Part shown: positions 20,439-29,462 of the stretch, piece by piece | How the letters are laid out: every line of letters starts with the position of its first letter | Position numbering within the stretch: the first letter of the stretch is position 1 | Assembly (NCBI RefSeq): GCF_031191205.1 | Contig: NZ_CP133470.1 | Location: 565,501-629,500, forward strand | Origin: Haemophilus parainfluenzae ATCC 33392 | GTDB lineage: Bacteria; Pseudomonadota; Gammaproteobacteria; Enterobacterales; Pasteurellaceae | DNA: 64,000 nucleotides | Reading direction: 5' to 3' | Notes under the pieces: model-generated | The model's database searches: none | The model's input: the letters and a program-made list of their open reading frames with translations, nothing else | Told to the model about the DNA's origin: nothing | Made by a program: the position numbers and the translations under genes

Positions 20439-21410
20439 ATGAATCCTTTATTAGATGTAAAAAATCTCTACGTTCGCTTCAAAACACCAGATGGCATCGT
20501 CACTGCAGTGAATGATTTAAACTTCACACTTAATGCGGGAAGCACGCTCGGCATCGTGGGTGAAAGTGGTTCAGGCAAATCACAAACTGCCTTTGCGTTA
20601 ATGGGCTTATTGGCGGCCAATGGTACAGTGGAAGGTTCCGCCATCTTTGAAGGTAAAGAATTGGTTAATTTACCGAAGGCTGAATTGAATAAAATCCGTG
20701 CCGAGCAAATTTCCATGATTTTCCAAGATCCGATGACCTCTCTCAACCCTTACATGAAAATCGGTGAACAGCTCATGGAAGTTCTACAGTTACACAAAGG
20801 TTATGATAAACAAACTGCCTTTGCTGAATCCGTGAAAATGCTGGATGCGGTAAAAATGCCAGAAGCTAAAAAACGCATGGGCATGTATCCACACGAGTTT
20901 TCAGGTGGTATGCGTCAACGGGTGATGATTGCGATGGCTTTGCTATGTCGTCCTAAATTACTTATTGCCGATGAACCAACAACCGCTTTGGATGTGACCG
21001 TTCAAGCGCAAATCATGACTTTGTTAAATGAGTTAAAACGTGAGTTTAATACCGCGATTATTATGATCACTCACGATTTAGGTGTGGTAGCGGGTATTTG
21101 CGATCAAGTGATGGTGATGTATGCCGGACGAACCATGGAATACGGCACAGCAGAGCAAATTTTCTATCATCCAACCCATCCTTATTCTATTGGCTTAATG
21201 GATGCGATTCCTCGCTTAGATGGCAATGAAGAACACTTGGTCACCATTCCAGGCAATCCACCGAATTTATTGCATTTGCCAAAAGGTTGCCCATTCTCAC
21301 CCCGTTGCCAATTTGCAACAGAACAATGCCAAACTGCGCCAAAACTGACCGCATTTAATGAAGGTCAATTACGCAATTGTTGGTTACCCGTGGAGAAATT
21401 TACCCTATGA
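20439..21410 (+). CDS. oppD: Oligopeptide ABC transporter ATPase OppD
   Basis: Cytoplasmic ATPase of the peptide importer, 323 residues. Walker A is G-E-S-G-S-G-K-S-Q-T (41-50), the signature is F-S-G-G-M-R-Q-R, and Walker B is L-L-I-A-D-E-P. The C-terminal oligopeptide/dipeptide domain with the Cys-containing segment (P-K-G-C-P-F-S-P-R-C) that binds an iron-sulfur cluster in some relatives is present. Its stop overlaps the oppF start by 4 nt (ATGA). Confidence 0.96.
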   Translation: MNPLLDVKNLYVRFKTPDGIVTAVNDLNFTLNAGSTLGIVGESGSGKSQTAFALMGLLAANGTVEGSAIFEGKELVNLPKAELNKIRAEQISMIFQDPMTSLNPYMKIGEQLMEVLQLHKGYDKQTAFAESVKMLDAVKMPEAKKRMGMYPHEFSGGMRQRVMIAMALLCRPKLLIADEPTTALDVTVQAQIMTLLNELKREFNTAIIMITHDLGVVAGICDQVMVMYAGRTMEYGTAEQIFYHPTHPYSIGLMDAIPRLDGNEEHLVTIPGNPPNLLHLPKGCPFSPRCQFATEQCQTAPKLTAFNEGQLRNCWLPVEKFTL

Positions 21411-22405
21411 CAGTTTCAAATAACAAAGAATTACTCCTTGAAGTCAATCACTTAGGCGTCAGTTTTAAAATTCAAAATGATAAATCCCTTTTCTTCGCCA
21501 AGCCTCAAACCTTAAAAGCAGTAAAGGATGTTTCCTTTAAGCTTTATGAAGGTGAAACTCTCGGTGTAGTAGGTGAATCGGGTTGTGGTAAATCCACGCT
21601 TGCACGTGCCATCATCGGCTTAGTCGAAGCGAGTGAAGGGGAGATCTTGTGGCTTGGTAAAAATTTACGAAAACAATCAGCTAAACAATGGAAAGATACT
21701 CGTAAAGATATTCAAATGATTTTCCAAGATCCACTCGCTTCTCTCAACCCGCGAATGAACATTGGCGAAATCATTGCCGAGCCATTAAAGATCTACCAAC
21801 CGCACTTAAGTGCTGCTGAAGTGAAAGAAAAAGTGCAAGCTATGATGTTGAAAGTCGGACTTTTACCGAACTTGATTAACCGCTATCCACATGAGTTTTC
21901 TGGTGGCCAATGTCAGCGTATCGGTATCGCTCGAGCGTTAATCATTGAGCCTAAAATGATCATTTGTGATGAACCCGTTTCTGCGTTAGATGTGTCGATT
22001 CAAGCTCAAGTGGTAAATTTATTAAAATCCCTACAAAAAGAAATGGGGCTTTCCTTAATTTTCATCGCTCATGATTTAGCGGTGGTAAAACACATTTCTG
22101 ACCGCGTATTGGTGATGTATTTAGGTAATGCCATGGAATTAGGCAGCGATGAGGAAGTGTATAACAACACTAAACATCCTTATACCAAAGCCTTAATGTC
22201 TGCTGTTCCGATTCCCGATCCGAAATTGGAACGCAATAAGTCCATCGAATTACTTGAAGGTGAGCTACCTTCGCCAATTAATCCGCCGTCTGGTTGCGTG
22301 TTCCGTACTCGCTGCCTAAAAGCCGATGAAAATTGTGCGAAACAAAAACCACCTTTCACCAGCCAAAACAACAGCCATTTTGTGGCTTGCTTGAAGGTCT
22401 TATAA
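21407..22405 (+). CDS. oppF: Oligopeptide ABC transporter ATPase OppF
   Basis: Second ATPase, 332 residues. Walker A G-E-S-G-C-G-K-S (56-63), signature F-S-G-G-Q-C-Q-R, Walker B M-I-I-C-D-E-P, and the C-terminal Cys-containing oligopeptide domain. The ATG at 21407 overlaps the oppD stop in an ATGA, so the two are coupled; an in-frame start 30 nt upstream inside oppD is unlikely. Last gene of the operon. Confidence 0.95.
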   Translation: MTVSNNKELLLEVNHLGVSFKIQNDKSLFFAKPQTLKAVKDVSFKLYEGETLGVVGESGCGKSTLARAIIGLVEASEGEILWLGKNLRKQSAKQWKDTRKDIQMIFQDPLASLNPRMNIGEIIAEPLKIYQPHLSAAEVKEKVQAMMLKVGLLPNLINRYPHEFSGGQCQRIGIARALIIEPKMIICDEPVSALDVSIQAQVVNLLKSLQKEMGLSLIFIAHDLAVVKHISDRVLVMYLGNAMELGSDEEVYNNTKHPYTKALMSAVPIPDPKLERNKSIELLEGELPSPINPPSGCVFRTRCLKADENCAKQKPPFTSQNNSHFVACLKVL

Positions 22406-22408
22406 AAC

Positions 22409-22440
22409 AAAAAGTGCGGTCAACATTCGCCGCACTTTTT
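22409..22440. terminator. Shared terminator of oppF and the ybjX-like gene
   Basis: AAAAAGTGCGG (22409-22419) / CCGCACTTTTT (22430-22440): a facing uptake-signal pair with runs of A and T on the outside, so it can end transcription from both converging genes. The right arm lacks the full 9-mer. Confidence 0.8.
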
Positions 22441-22444
22441 ACTT

Positions 22445-23314
22445 TTACAATTCTAATTTTTCTTCAATCACTTTAGCCAAATCATCTAGCATTGCATAGC
22501 GTTTGCGATACATAGAACGTTTCTTACTCGGTACCTCATCAAGATTTCTATCGATCTCTAAAGGCAATTCCCAATAGTCTTTCAACTGTCCATCTGATTC
22601 AGAAAAAATCGCATCATAATCTACAACATAATGTGAACTTTGAATAAAACGCGATTTATTTTGATATTTTTGAGGAATACCTAACAATTGATTAAAACCT
22701 AATGCTTTCGTCAATGCTTTCATCGTTTCTACCATCAAATAAGCAGGGCGTAAACCATGGCAAGTTTTTGTAAGTTGCTTCACCATCTCTTTGGAACCTT
22801 CAAAATTGGGTCCCTGCACCACAGAAATAAGTAATGCCTCATCAAGTTTGGCAAAAGTAAGCAAATACACTAATTCATTACGTGGTTTATGCCATAATTC
22901 CAATACCCAATAGCCTTCCATCGGTTGGTGCGTGGTCATCGACAATGTCATCTCAAAATCAGGAATCACTTCACCAAAACTTAATGGCGTTTTATAAATG
23001 AGTACTGAAAGTGCGGTCAATTTTTCAGGTAAAAAAAGTAGATTGTCGCAGATAGCTTGGAAACGCTGTTTGCTATTAAAACGTTTATCTAAAAAACGAT
23101 AAACTAATGGGTAGCTATAATCTGCACGCTCATTTAATAATGTGACAAGAAAAGGATGCTGATTAATAAATTGCTCAAAATGAGCAATTGATCCTCGATG
23201 TAAAAAAGAACGAAGACGATAACGTAGGCGCTTAAGCGCATAAGAACGCCCTGGTCTATCGGGATAAACGGCTTCCGCTTTTGGCCAGCGATATTGATTC
23301 TCTTGAGATTCCAT
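22445..23314 (-). CDS. VirK/YbjX family protein (DUF535)
   Basis: 289-residue protein with the look of the DUF535 family (VirK, YbjX, Mig-14-like neighbours): a basic N-terminus, the segment H-Q-P-M-E-G-Y-W-V-L-E-L-W, the V-V-Q-G-P-N-F motif, and a C-terminal G-I-P-Q-K-Y-Q-N-K-S-R-F with S-H-Y-V-V-D-Y-D. There is no signal peptide or membrane helix. Family members in enterobacteria have been tied to membrane stress and antimicrobial-peptide tolerance; the reaction is unknown. It stands alone, converging on oppF and divergent from engB. An uptake signal lies inside the gene. Confidence 0.75.
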   Translation of the reverse strand: MESQENQYRWPKAEAVYPDRPGRSYALKRLRYRLRSFLHRGSIAHFEQFINQHPFLVTLLNERADYSYPLVYRFLDKRFNSKQRFQAICDNLLFLPEKLTALSVLIYKTPLSFGEVIPDFEMTLSMTTHQPMEGYWVLELWHKPRNELVYLLTFAKLDEALLISVVQGPNFEGSKEMVKQLTKTCHGLRPAYLMVETMKALTKALGFNQLLGIPQKYQNKSRFIQSSHYVVDYDAIFSESDGQLKDYWELPLEIDRNLDEVPSKKRSMYRKRYAMLDDLAKVIEEKLEL

Positions 23315-23426
23315 AGTAAAAAATAATTAAAGATACTTTAAATCAATGCAAAGCGCGCATTCTCTCATAATTTCAGCAATTTTTCTATTTGTGATATGCT
23401 AGGCGCAATTAATGAAAGGAACAATT

Positions 23427-24041
23427 ATGTCTGAAATTAAACTGAATTATCATAAAACGCATTTTCTTACGAGCGCCCCCAATATTCGTTCCATCCCAGA
23501 AGATACAGGGATTGAAATTGCGTTTGCAGGGCGTTCAAATGCAGGAAAATCAACCGCACTTAATGCATTAACCAATCAGAAAAGCTTAGCTCGAACCTCT
23601 AAAACCCCTGGTAGAACACAGCTCATCAACCTTTTTGAGGTGGAGCCGAATTGTAAACTAGTGGATTTACCTGGCTATGGCTATGCTGCCGTTCCTGAAA
23701 AAATGAAAATCGAGTGGCAAAAATCCCTCGGGGAATATTTGCAAAAACGAGAATGTTTAGGCGGACTTGTTGTTTTAATGGATATTCGCCATCCTTTAAA
23801 AGATCTCGATCAACAAATGATAGAATGGGCAGTTTCTGCTGATTTACCGGTTATGCTACTTTTAACTAAAGCGGATAAACTCAGCCAAAGTGCACGTAGC
23901 AAACAAGTCAAAATGGTACGTGAAGCGATTTTACCCTTCCAAGGTGATATTCAAGTAGAGGCTTTTTCTGCACAAAATAAAATTGGTATTGATAAATTGG
24001 CTGCCAAGTTAGATAGTTGGTTTGCCCCACTTTTCGCGTAG
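23427..24041 (+). CDS. engB: Ribosome biogenesis GTPase EngB (YihA/YsxC)
   Basis: Small essential GTPase for assembly of the 50S subunit, 204 residues. G1 is G-R-S-N-A-G-K-S-T (35-43), G3 is D-L-P-G-Y-G, G4 is T-K-A-D and the G5-like S-A-Q is near the end. I start it at the ATG at 23427 (M-S-E-I-K-L-N-Y-H), which has AAGGAAC upstream and matches the family; an ATG 15 nt earlier is in frame. Its terminator merges with the comM promoter region. Confidence 0.95.
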   Translation: MSEIKLNYHKTHFLTSAPNIRSIPEDTGIEIAFAGRSNAGKSTALNALTNQKSLARTSKTPGRTQLINLFEVEPNCKLVDLPGYGYAAVPEKMKIEWQKSLGEYLQKRECLGGLVVLMDIRHPLKDLDQQMIEWAVSADLPVMLLLTKADKLSQSARSKQVKMVREAILPFQGDIQVEAFSAQNKIGIDKLAAKLDSWFAPLFA

Positions 24042-24066
24042 TTTTTTATCAAGAAAAAGTAATTTC

Positions 24067-24128
24067 TGCGATCAAGATCGCAAAAAAAGCACAGAATGTA
24101 TGATTTCATTCTGTGCTTTTTTTATAGT
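24067..24128 (+). promoter_or_regulatory. CRP-S (Sxy-dependent) promoter of comM
   Basis: Perfect palindrome TGCGATCAAGATCGCA (24067-24082) flanked by T and A runs: the C6/G6 form typical of Sxy-dependent CRP-S competence sites, not the TGTGA form of ordinary CRP sites. A -10 TATAGT lies at 24123-24128, placing the site centre about 61 nt before the likely start, the class I activator position. The engB terminator lies between site and -10. Confidence 0.75.
24082..24123 (+). terminator. engB terminator
   Basis: Long stem: AAAAAAAGCACAGAATG pairs with CATTCTGTGCTTTTTTT, with an 8-nt loop. Its left A-run is the right flank of the CRP-S palindrome, and its T-run leads straight into the comM -10. 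Confidence 0.85.
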
Positions 24129-24170
24129 GCGAAAATCTGATTATTTTTGACCGCACTTTAAGGAATCTGA

Positions 24171-25700
24171 ATGTCTCTTGCCATTGTTTATAGCCGTGCC
24201 TCAATGGGCGTACAAGCCCCTCTTGTTACCATTGAGGTACACTTAAGTAACGGAAAACCTGGATTTACCTTAGTTGGCCTACCCGAAAAAACTGTAAAAG
24301 AAGCGCAAGATCGTGTCAGAAGTGCATTAATGAATGCGCAGTTCAAATATCCTGCCAAACGCATCACCGTAAATCTTGCACCGGCTGATTTACCCAAAGA
24401 AGGGGGACGATTTGATTTACCCATTGCGATAGGTATCTTGGCTGCATCAGATCAATTAGATGGTAGCCGTTTAAAACAATTTGAATTCGTTGGTGAACTC
24501 GCATTAACGGGTGAATTACGTGGCGTACACGGTGTCATTCCTGCCATTTTAGCAGCTCAAAAAGCGAAACGCGCACCCATTATCGCTTATCAAAATGCCA
24601 ATGAGGCGTCGCTTGTCTCAGAGCAAGAGACTTATTTCGCTAAAAACCTTTTAGAGGTCGTGCAATTCTTAAATAATCAAGATAAATTACCTTTGGCCTC
24701 ATTACTTGTACAAGAAAGTGCAGTCAGATTTTCAGCTAAAAATCACTTAGATTTGACGGATATTATTGGTCAGCAACATGCGAAACGAGCACTAACAATA
24801 GCTGCCGCAGGTCAGCACAACCTACTCTTTTTAGGTCCTCCCGGTACAGGTAAAACTATGTTAGCAAGTCGTCTCACCGCATTACTCCCTGAAATGACTG
24901 ATTCAGAAGCCATTGAAACCGCTTCGGTTACGAGTTTAGTACAAAATGAATTAAATTTTCATAACTGGAAACAACGACCGTTTCGAGCACCACATCATAG
25001 TGCCTCTTTGCCAGCCTTAGTAGGTGGAGGAACCATTCCAAAACCAGGCGAAATATCGCTCGCACATAATGGCGTACTTTTTCTTGATGAATTGCCTGAG
25101 TTTGAGCGTAAAGTACTGGATGCACTCCGCCAGCCATTAGAAAGTGGAGAAATTATTATTTCGCGAGCCAATGCTAAAATCCAATTTCCTGCTCGCTTTC
25201 AATTAGTTGCGGCGATGAATCCAAGTCCAACGGGGCATTATACTGGAACACATAACCGCACCTCGCCACAACAAGTGATACGTTATTTAAATCGCCTTTC
25301 TGGCCCATTTTTAGATCGTTTTGATTTATCCATTGAAGTGCCCCTTCTGCCACAAGGTAGCTTACAGAATACTGGAGATAGAGGCGAAACAAGCCAACAA
25401 GTAAGAGAAAAAGTGTTAAAAGTGAGAGAAATTCAACTTGCTCGAGCAGGCAAGATCAATGCATATCTTTCAAGCAAAGAAATTGAACGAGACTGTAAAT
25501 TACAAGATAAAGATTCACTATTTCTTGAGAATGCACTGAATAAGCTAGGGCTTTCAGTAAGAGCCTACCATCGAATTTTGAAAGTCTCACGCACAATTGC
25601 CGATTTGAATGGCGAAAAAGAGATACAACAACCTCATTTAGCAGAAGCGCTAGGATATCGGGCAATGGATCGGTTGTTACAGAAATTATCTGCCGCTTAA
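24171..25700 (+). CDS. comM: ComM (YifB) AAA+ helicase for natural transformation
   Basis: Hexameric AAA+ motor of the Mg-chelatase/MCM-like type, 509 residues, that drives branch migration of incoming single-stranded DNA during transformation. An N-terminal Lon-like/ChlI domain (about 1-190) precedes the ATPase: Walker A G-P-P-G-T-G-K-T at 222-229, Walker B V-L-F-L-D-E-L near 300, and a C-terminal Mg-chelatase domain. The start follows AAGGAATCTGA. It has a CRP-S promoter, so it belongs to the competence regulon, and an uptake signal lies just upstream of the start. Ends in its own terminator. Confidence 0.95.
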   Translation: MSLAIVYSRASMGVQAPLVTIEVHLSNGKPGFTLVGLPEKTVKEAQDRVRSALMNAQFKYPAKRITVNLAPADLPKEGGRFDLPIAIGILAASDQLDGSRLKQFEFVGELALTGELRGVHGVIPAILAAQKAKRAPIIAYQNANEASLVSEQETYFAKNLLEVVQFLNNQDKLPLASLLVQESAVRFSAKNHLDLTDIIGQQHAKRALTIAAAGQHNLLFLGPPGTGKTMLASRLTALLPEMTDSEAIETASVTSLVQNELNFHNWKQRPFRAPHHSASLPALVGGGTIPKPGEISLAHNGVLFLDELPEFERKVLDALRQPLESGEIIISRANAKIQFPARFQLVAAMNPSPTGHYTGTHNRTSPQQVIRYLNRLSGPFLDRFDLSIEVPLLPQGSLQNTGDRGETSQQVREKVLKVREIQLARAGKINAYLSSKEIERDCKLQDKDSLFLENALNKLGLSVRAYHRILKVSRTIADLNGEKEIQQPHLAEALGYRAMDRLLQKLSAA

Positions 25701-25705
25701 AAAAT

Positions 25706-25733
25706 AAAAGGGCGAATGATTAGCCCTTTTTTA
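25706..25733. terminator. comM terminator
   Basis: AAAAGGGC (25706-25713) / GCCCTTTT (25723-25730) followed by TTATC. Placed between the converging comM and nfuA. Confidence 0.75.
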
Positions 25734-25743
25734 TCTTCTATTC

Positions 25744-26328
25744 TTAATAATAAGAATGTTCACCACGTTGGTGTTCTGTTACGTCTCTTGCACCTTTTAA
25801 TTCATTCGGGAAGAGCGAAACTAACTGTTTTTCTACCCCGTCTTTTAGGGTGACATCAACCATTGAACAACCATTACAGCCACCACCGAATTGTAGAACA
25901 GCATAACCATCATCAGTAATTTCAATTAACGTGATTTTACCGCCATGGCTAGCTAATTGTGGGTTGATTTGTGTTTGAATCACATACTCTACGCGCTCGA
26001 TTAAAGGCGCATCATCTGCAACTTTACGCATTTTTGCGTTAGGCGCTTTTAAAGTCAGTTGAGCCCCAAGCTCTTCTGTTACATAATCAATTTCCGCATC
26101 TTCTAAAAACGGTAAGCTTATTTCATCTACAAATGCTGAAAAAGTATCGTATTTCATTTCGGTATCAGTCGCTTCAACTGAATTTGGCGGGCAATAGGAC
26201 ACGCCACATTCTGCTCCTGGCGTACCCGGATTCACAACAAAAATACGAATATTTGTACCTTCTTCTTGCGTATCTAAAAGTTTCCGAAAATGTGCTTGTG
26301 CAGCATCTGAAATAAAAATTTGTTCCAT
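25744..26328 (-). CDS. nfuA: Fe-S biogenesis protein NfuA
   Basis: Carrier that delivers a [4Fe-4S] cluster to target enzymes, 194 residues. It has an N-terminal degenerate A-type scaffold domain (about 1-100) and a C-terminal Nfu domain with the cluster-binding pair Cys151-x-x-Cys154 (G-G-C-N-G-C-S). Cysteines at 41 and 46 lie in the A-type part. Stand-alone gene, converging on comM. In E. coli it protects Fe-S enzymes under oxidative stress and iron limitation. Nearest H. influenzae neighbours of the com operon also include this gene, as far as I recall. Confidence 0.95.
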   Translation of the reverse strand: MEQIFISDAAQAHFRKLLDTQEEGTNIRIFVVNPGTPGAECGVSYCPPNSVEATDTEMKYDTFSAFVDEISLPFLEDAEIDYVTEELGAQLTLKAPNAKMRKVADDAPLIERVEYVIQTQINPQLASHGGKITLIEITDDGYAVLQFGGGCNGCSMVDVTLKDGVEKQLVSLFPNELKGARDVTEHQRGEHSYY

Positions 26329-26443
26329 AAATAAAGTCCTAATATTTGATATAATATGTTAAGAATAATACTCCGATATGGCAATTTTTTCTACATTTAT
26401 TCCTATTTTTATAGATATAGATGAATCCTATCTTTAACAGAAT

Positions 26444-27133
26444 TTAAGCTCTCGCTAAACCCCATACCTGAATTTCTTTTACACCTAATTTTCGAAGCTG
26501 TTTGGCTATCTCTGCCAACGTTGAGCCGGTTGTAATCACATCATCCACCAAAGCAACGCGTTCATAAGGAAAAGGCTTTTTGGTATTCACTGCAAAAGCA
26601 TTTTTAAGATTGTGTCGTCGATCTTTCGCCGTTAAACCTCGCTGAGTATGAGTATGTTTAATCCGTTTCACCACATGATTACAGTTAGGCACATCACACC
26701 AACGACTTAACCAATTAGCCAATAAATCAGCCTGATTATAGCCCCGTTGCCACTGTCGAAAATGATATAGCGGTACGGGGATAATCGCTTGTGGCAGAGA
26801 GAGCCCATGTGTTCGTCTCGCCTCTCGCACCGCAAGATAAAGCAAACGCGATAAACTCCGATCTAACCAAAACTGTTTTTGGAATTTAAAACGATGAATA
26901 AGTGAAGAAAGCGGTTCAAGGTAATGCCCAATAATCACAATACGATCCCAAGCAGGTTCATTTCTCAAACAATGTCCACAGCCCATTGCATAATGCTGCA
27001 AGGGTGAACCACATCGCCCGCAATAAGGGAAAGTTTTAATTTGCTTCTGACATCGACTGCACAATCCATTTCGCCCAAGATGAATAGATCGCTTGCAATG
27101 CACACAGCTAAACTGAAAAAAATGGGAAAACAT
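26444..27133 (-). CDS. comF: Competence protein ComF (phosphoribosyltransferase-like)
   Basis: Last gene of comABCDEF, needed in H. influenzae for moving transforming DNA across the inner membrane. About 229 residues. N-terminal zinc ribbon pairs: C-V-H-C, C-S-R-C, C-G-R-C and C-G-H-C, all within the first 75 residues; then a type I phosphoribosyltransferase fold with the PRPP loop V-A-L-V-D-D-V-I-T-T-G-S-T and the G-Y-N-Q-A motif. Two starts are possible: this ATG, or a GTG 18 nt upstream that falls inside an uptake signal and almost touches the comE stop. Neither has a clear ribosome site. Confidence 0.93.
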   Translation of the reverse strand: MFSHFFQFSCVHCKRSIHLGRNGLCSRCQKQIKTFPYCGRCGSPLQHYAMGCGHCLRNEPAWDRIVIIGHYLEPLSSLIHRFKFQKQFWLDRSLSRLLYLAVREARRTHGLSLPQAIIPVPLYHFRQWQRGYNQADLLANWLSRWCDVPNCNHVVKRIKHTHTQRGLTAKDRRHNLKNAFAVNTKKPFPYERVALVDDVITTGSTLAEIAKQLRKLGVKEIQVWGLARA

Positions 27134-27152
27134 AAAAGAAATTGACCGCACT

Positions 27153-28535
27153 TTATTTTTTCACTTTTTCAACTTGCTTAAAATGCTTTTCTTTTCTAGC
27201 CATTTCCATTCTTTCACCTTGTTTTAAAATATGAGGTGTCACAAAAATGACGAGTTCTCGTTTTTGATGACGTTCACTTTCCTTACTGAATAAGCGCTTA
27301 ATACCTGGAATATCGCCCAATAATGGTACTTTATCGACACCTTTCGTGATCGTATCGTGGAATACACCACCCAATACAATTGTTTCACCATCTTTGGCAA
27401 AAACTTGCGTATTGATTTCTTGTTTATCAATAGATACGACTTCATTTTGCCCGTAAGCCACGCGATTCCCTGGGGAATTTTGACTCACTAATAAATCCAA
27501 TAAAATATTATTATCCTTCGAAATATGCGGCGTGACTTCCAATCCTAAGACAGCCTCGCGAAACTCTACTGATTGGGTGTCATTTTTCCCATTTGTCACC
27601 ACATAAGGAATTTCTGTCCCTTGTTTGATGCTTGCACTTTTCTTATTGGTCGTGAGTAAGCGAGGGCTTGCAATAATTTCTACGTTATTTTCACGTTCAA
27701 GTGCGGTCAATTCTAAATCTAACAATCGACCATTAATTTTGGCTACTTGAAGTGCTAATGAGCCAGCTGGCGTGACCGTTGTCGCAAAATTCACATTTAA
27801 ATTATTACTGATATTGCTAAACCCATTCGCATCTAAACTGCCACCCACTCGATGGGCTGCCTCAGTAGGATTAAAAATGCCCCAACGCACACCTAATTCT
27901 TTTAGGCTTTCATCGGTAATCGTCACAATACGTGCTTCAATGACAATTTGCTCAATAGGTTTATCCAGCTCTGCAATTAATTTTTTGATATTTTTAAGTG
28001 AACGTGCATCATCCTGAATCAGTAATACATTGCTTCGATCATCAAATGTAATTGTGCCGCTAGGTGAAAGCAAAGAACCGCTCCCTGTGGTTAAAGATTT
28101 CATCACATCAGAAGCCTTAGCAAAATGCAGTTTAACCGTTGTACTCACAAGTGGTGTTTCACTAGGCAAACTTTCTCCGCTAATCGCCATAGGTTCTGTT
28201 ATTTTCTCTGAATATTGTTCATGTTGAGAAGGCTTACCTAAATAATAAATATCATTTTCTTGATAAAAAGAGAGCCCTTTGATTTTTGCAACAGAACGCA
28301 ATAAACGATCAAAATCTACGTTATCTAATTGTAATGAAAGTGTTCCTTCTAACTCATCATCAATCATTAAATTGGCATTTTGCTCAAGGGCAAGTTGTTG
28401 GAGTGTCGCTACTATGGGAGCTTGTTTTAAGCGAAGTGAAAATACGCGATTTTCTGCCACTGAATAAGTTGTCCATAGGATCAGAAAACACATTAAAAAC
28501 TGACCAAACTTTGTTTTTATTTTCTGCTTTACCAT
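27153..28535 (-). CDS. comE: ComE (PilQ-type) outer-membrane secretin
   Basis: Secretin that forms the outer-membrane pore for the type IV competence pilus and DNA uptake, 460 residues. A signal peptide precedes N-terminal STN/N0 and N1 domains (F-S-L-R-L-K-Q-A-P near residue 32; V-K-L-H-F-A-K-A-S-D-V further on). The C-terminal secretin domain has V-E-F-R-E-A-V-L-G-L-E-V-T-P and the V-P-L-L-G-D-I-P-G-I-K-R-L-F signature. It is short for a PilQ because AMIN domains are absent, as in other Pasteurellaceae. One nt separates comD from its start region. Confidence 0.95.
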   Translation of the reverse strand: MVKQKIKTKFGQFLMCFLILWTTYSVAENRVFSLRLKQAPIVATLQQLALEQNANLMIDDELEGTLSLQLDNVDFDRLLRSVAKIKGLSFYQENDIYYLGKPSQHEQYSEKITEPMAISGESLPSETPLVSTTVKLHFAKASDVMKSLTTGSGSLLSPSGTITFDDRSNVLLIQDDARSLKNIKKLIAELDKPIEQIVIEARIVTITDESLKELGVRWGIFNPTEAAHRVGGSLDANGFSNISNNLNVNFATTVTPAGSLALQVAKINGRLLDLELTALERENNVEIIASPRLLTTNKKSASIKQGTEIPYVVTNGKNDTQSVEFREAVLGLEVTPHISKDNNILLDLLVSQNSPGNRVAYGQNEVVSIDKQEINTQVFAKDGETIVLGGVFHDTITKGVDKVPLLGDIPGIKRLFSKESERHQKRELVIFVTPHILKQGERMEMARKEKHFKQVEKVKK

Positions 28536-28536
28536 T

Positions 28537-28920
28537 TTAAAATCCCATTATGATTGAGGTCGTTTGTTCACATTGCCCTGTTTTATAACCTTGGAAAGCC
28601 ACACTGTTTTTACTTACTTTTTCGATTAAATAGCCTTCCTTTCCAATCCGCTGCCCCACTTGAGCAGAAAGAATATGCCCATCATCATTAAAGAACACTT
28701 CTGCCTGTTTACCGTATTGCACGACACCCACAATATGTAGTTGAACCAATGGGCGTTCCTCCGCCAGTCTCGGCTCCGAATATACGCAAGTCGACACCGG
28801 CGGTAGGGTGAGCCCCTCTTTTGGATATTCGGTTTGTTCTCTTTGTTTACGATCAAAAGGATCTTGCGAAAATACGGATACAGAAAAAGTCGCTATCAAG
28901 ATTAAAAAGAGCTTTTTCAT
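28537..28920 (-). CDS. comD: ComD (PilP-like) competence protein
   Basis: 127-residue secreted protein: an N-terminal signal segment (M-K-K-L-F-L-I-L-I-A) ends near Ser19, followed by an acidic/Pro linker and a small beta domain. In position it corresponds to PilP, which links the inner-membrane PilNO pair to the PilQ secretin. The ATG overlaps the comC stop by 1 nt. Sequence similarity outside Pasteurellaceae is weak, so the PilP match rests mostly on operon order and size. Confidence 0.88.
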   Translation of the reverse strand: MKKLFLILIATFSVSVFSQDPFDRKQREQTEYPKEGLTLPPVSTCVYSEPRLAEERPLVQLHIVGVVQYGKQAEVFFNDDGHILSAQVGQRIGKEGYLIEKVSKNSVAFQGYKTGQCEQTTSIIMGF

Positions 28921-29462
28921 TACTTGTCCTTATTCAATTGGAAAATTAACTCACATGTAATAGAAGCATTTTCCTCTTCATCTAATTTCTCAATGTTTAA
29001 TTGAGTTAACGAAAGTTTAGGAATGTCCCTTAAAAGTGCGGTCAAAAATTGCTGTAAATCGGCAAAATAGCCTTGTAATGACAAATGTAACAAAGTATGT
29101 TGAGAAAAATCCCAACGTAAATCCAACGCTCGAAGTCGCCCATTTAACAATGCCTGAACATGCTGATTGATCGGCAACACAGAATTAGCCAATTCTGGAG
29201 AAAGTTGTCGGCTGTCTGACTTTTGCCTTAAAGTTTGTAAAATCTTTTCCTGTTTCTCCCACTCTTGTTGTTGCAAACTCAATTCTGCGTCAAGTCGATG
29301 TCGTTCATTGCTATTTTCAACGTAACGAAAAACAGGTAAAAAAATGACCGCACTTAGTGCACTCAACCAAAAGATAGCATGCACCATTTGAGATAATCGA
29401 AGCCATTTCCCCAACCAACCTTGTGCAGTTTTTTGAACAATCTCATCGATAAGATTCTTCAT
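28920..29462 (-). CDS. comC: ComC (PilO-like) competence protein
   Basis: 180-residue bitopic inner-membrane protein: a short cytoplasmic head, one membrane helix (about 27-45, L-S-A-L-S-A-V-I-F-L), a periplasmic coiled coil and a small alpha/beta domain ending in beta strands. It matches PilO in layout. Overlaps comB by 4 nt and comD by 1 nt, so the operon is tightly coupled. Contains uptake signals in both orientations. Confidence 0.88.
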   Translation of the reverse strand: MKNLIDEIVQKTAQGWLGKWLRLSQMVHAIFWLSALSAVIFLPVFRYVENSNERHRLDAELSLQQQEWEKQEKILQTLRQKSDSRQLSPELANSVLPINQHVQALLNGRLRALDLRWDFSQHTLLHLSLQGYFADLQQFLTALLRDIPKLSLTQLNIEKLDEEENASITCELIFQLNKDK

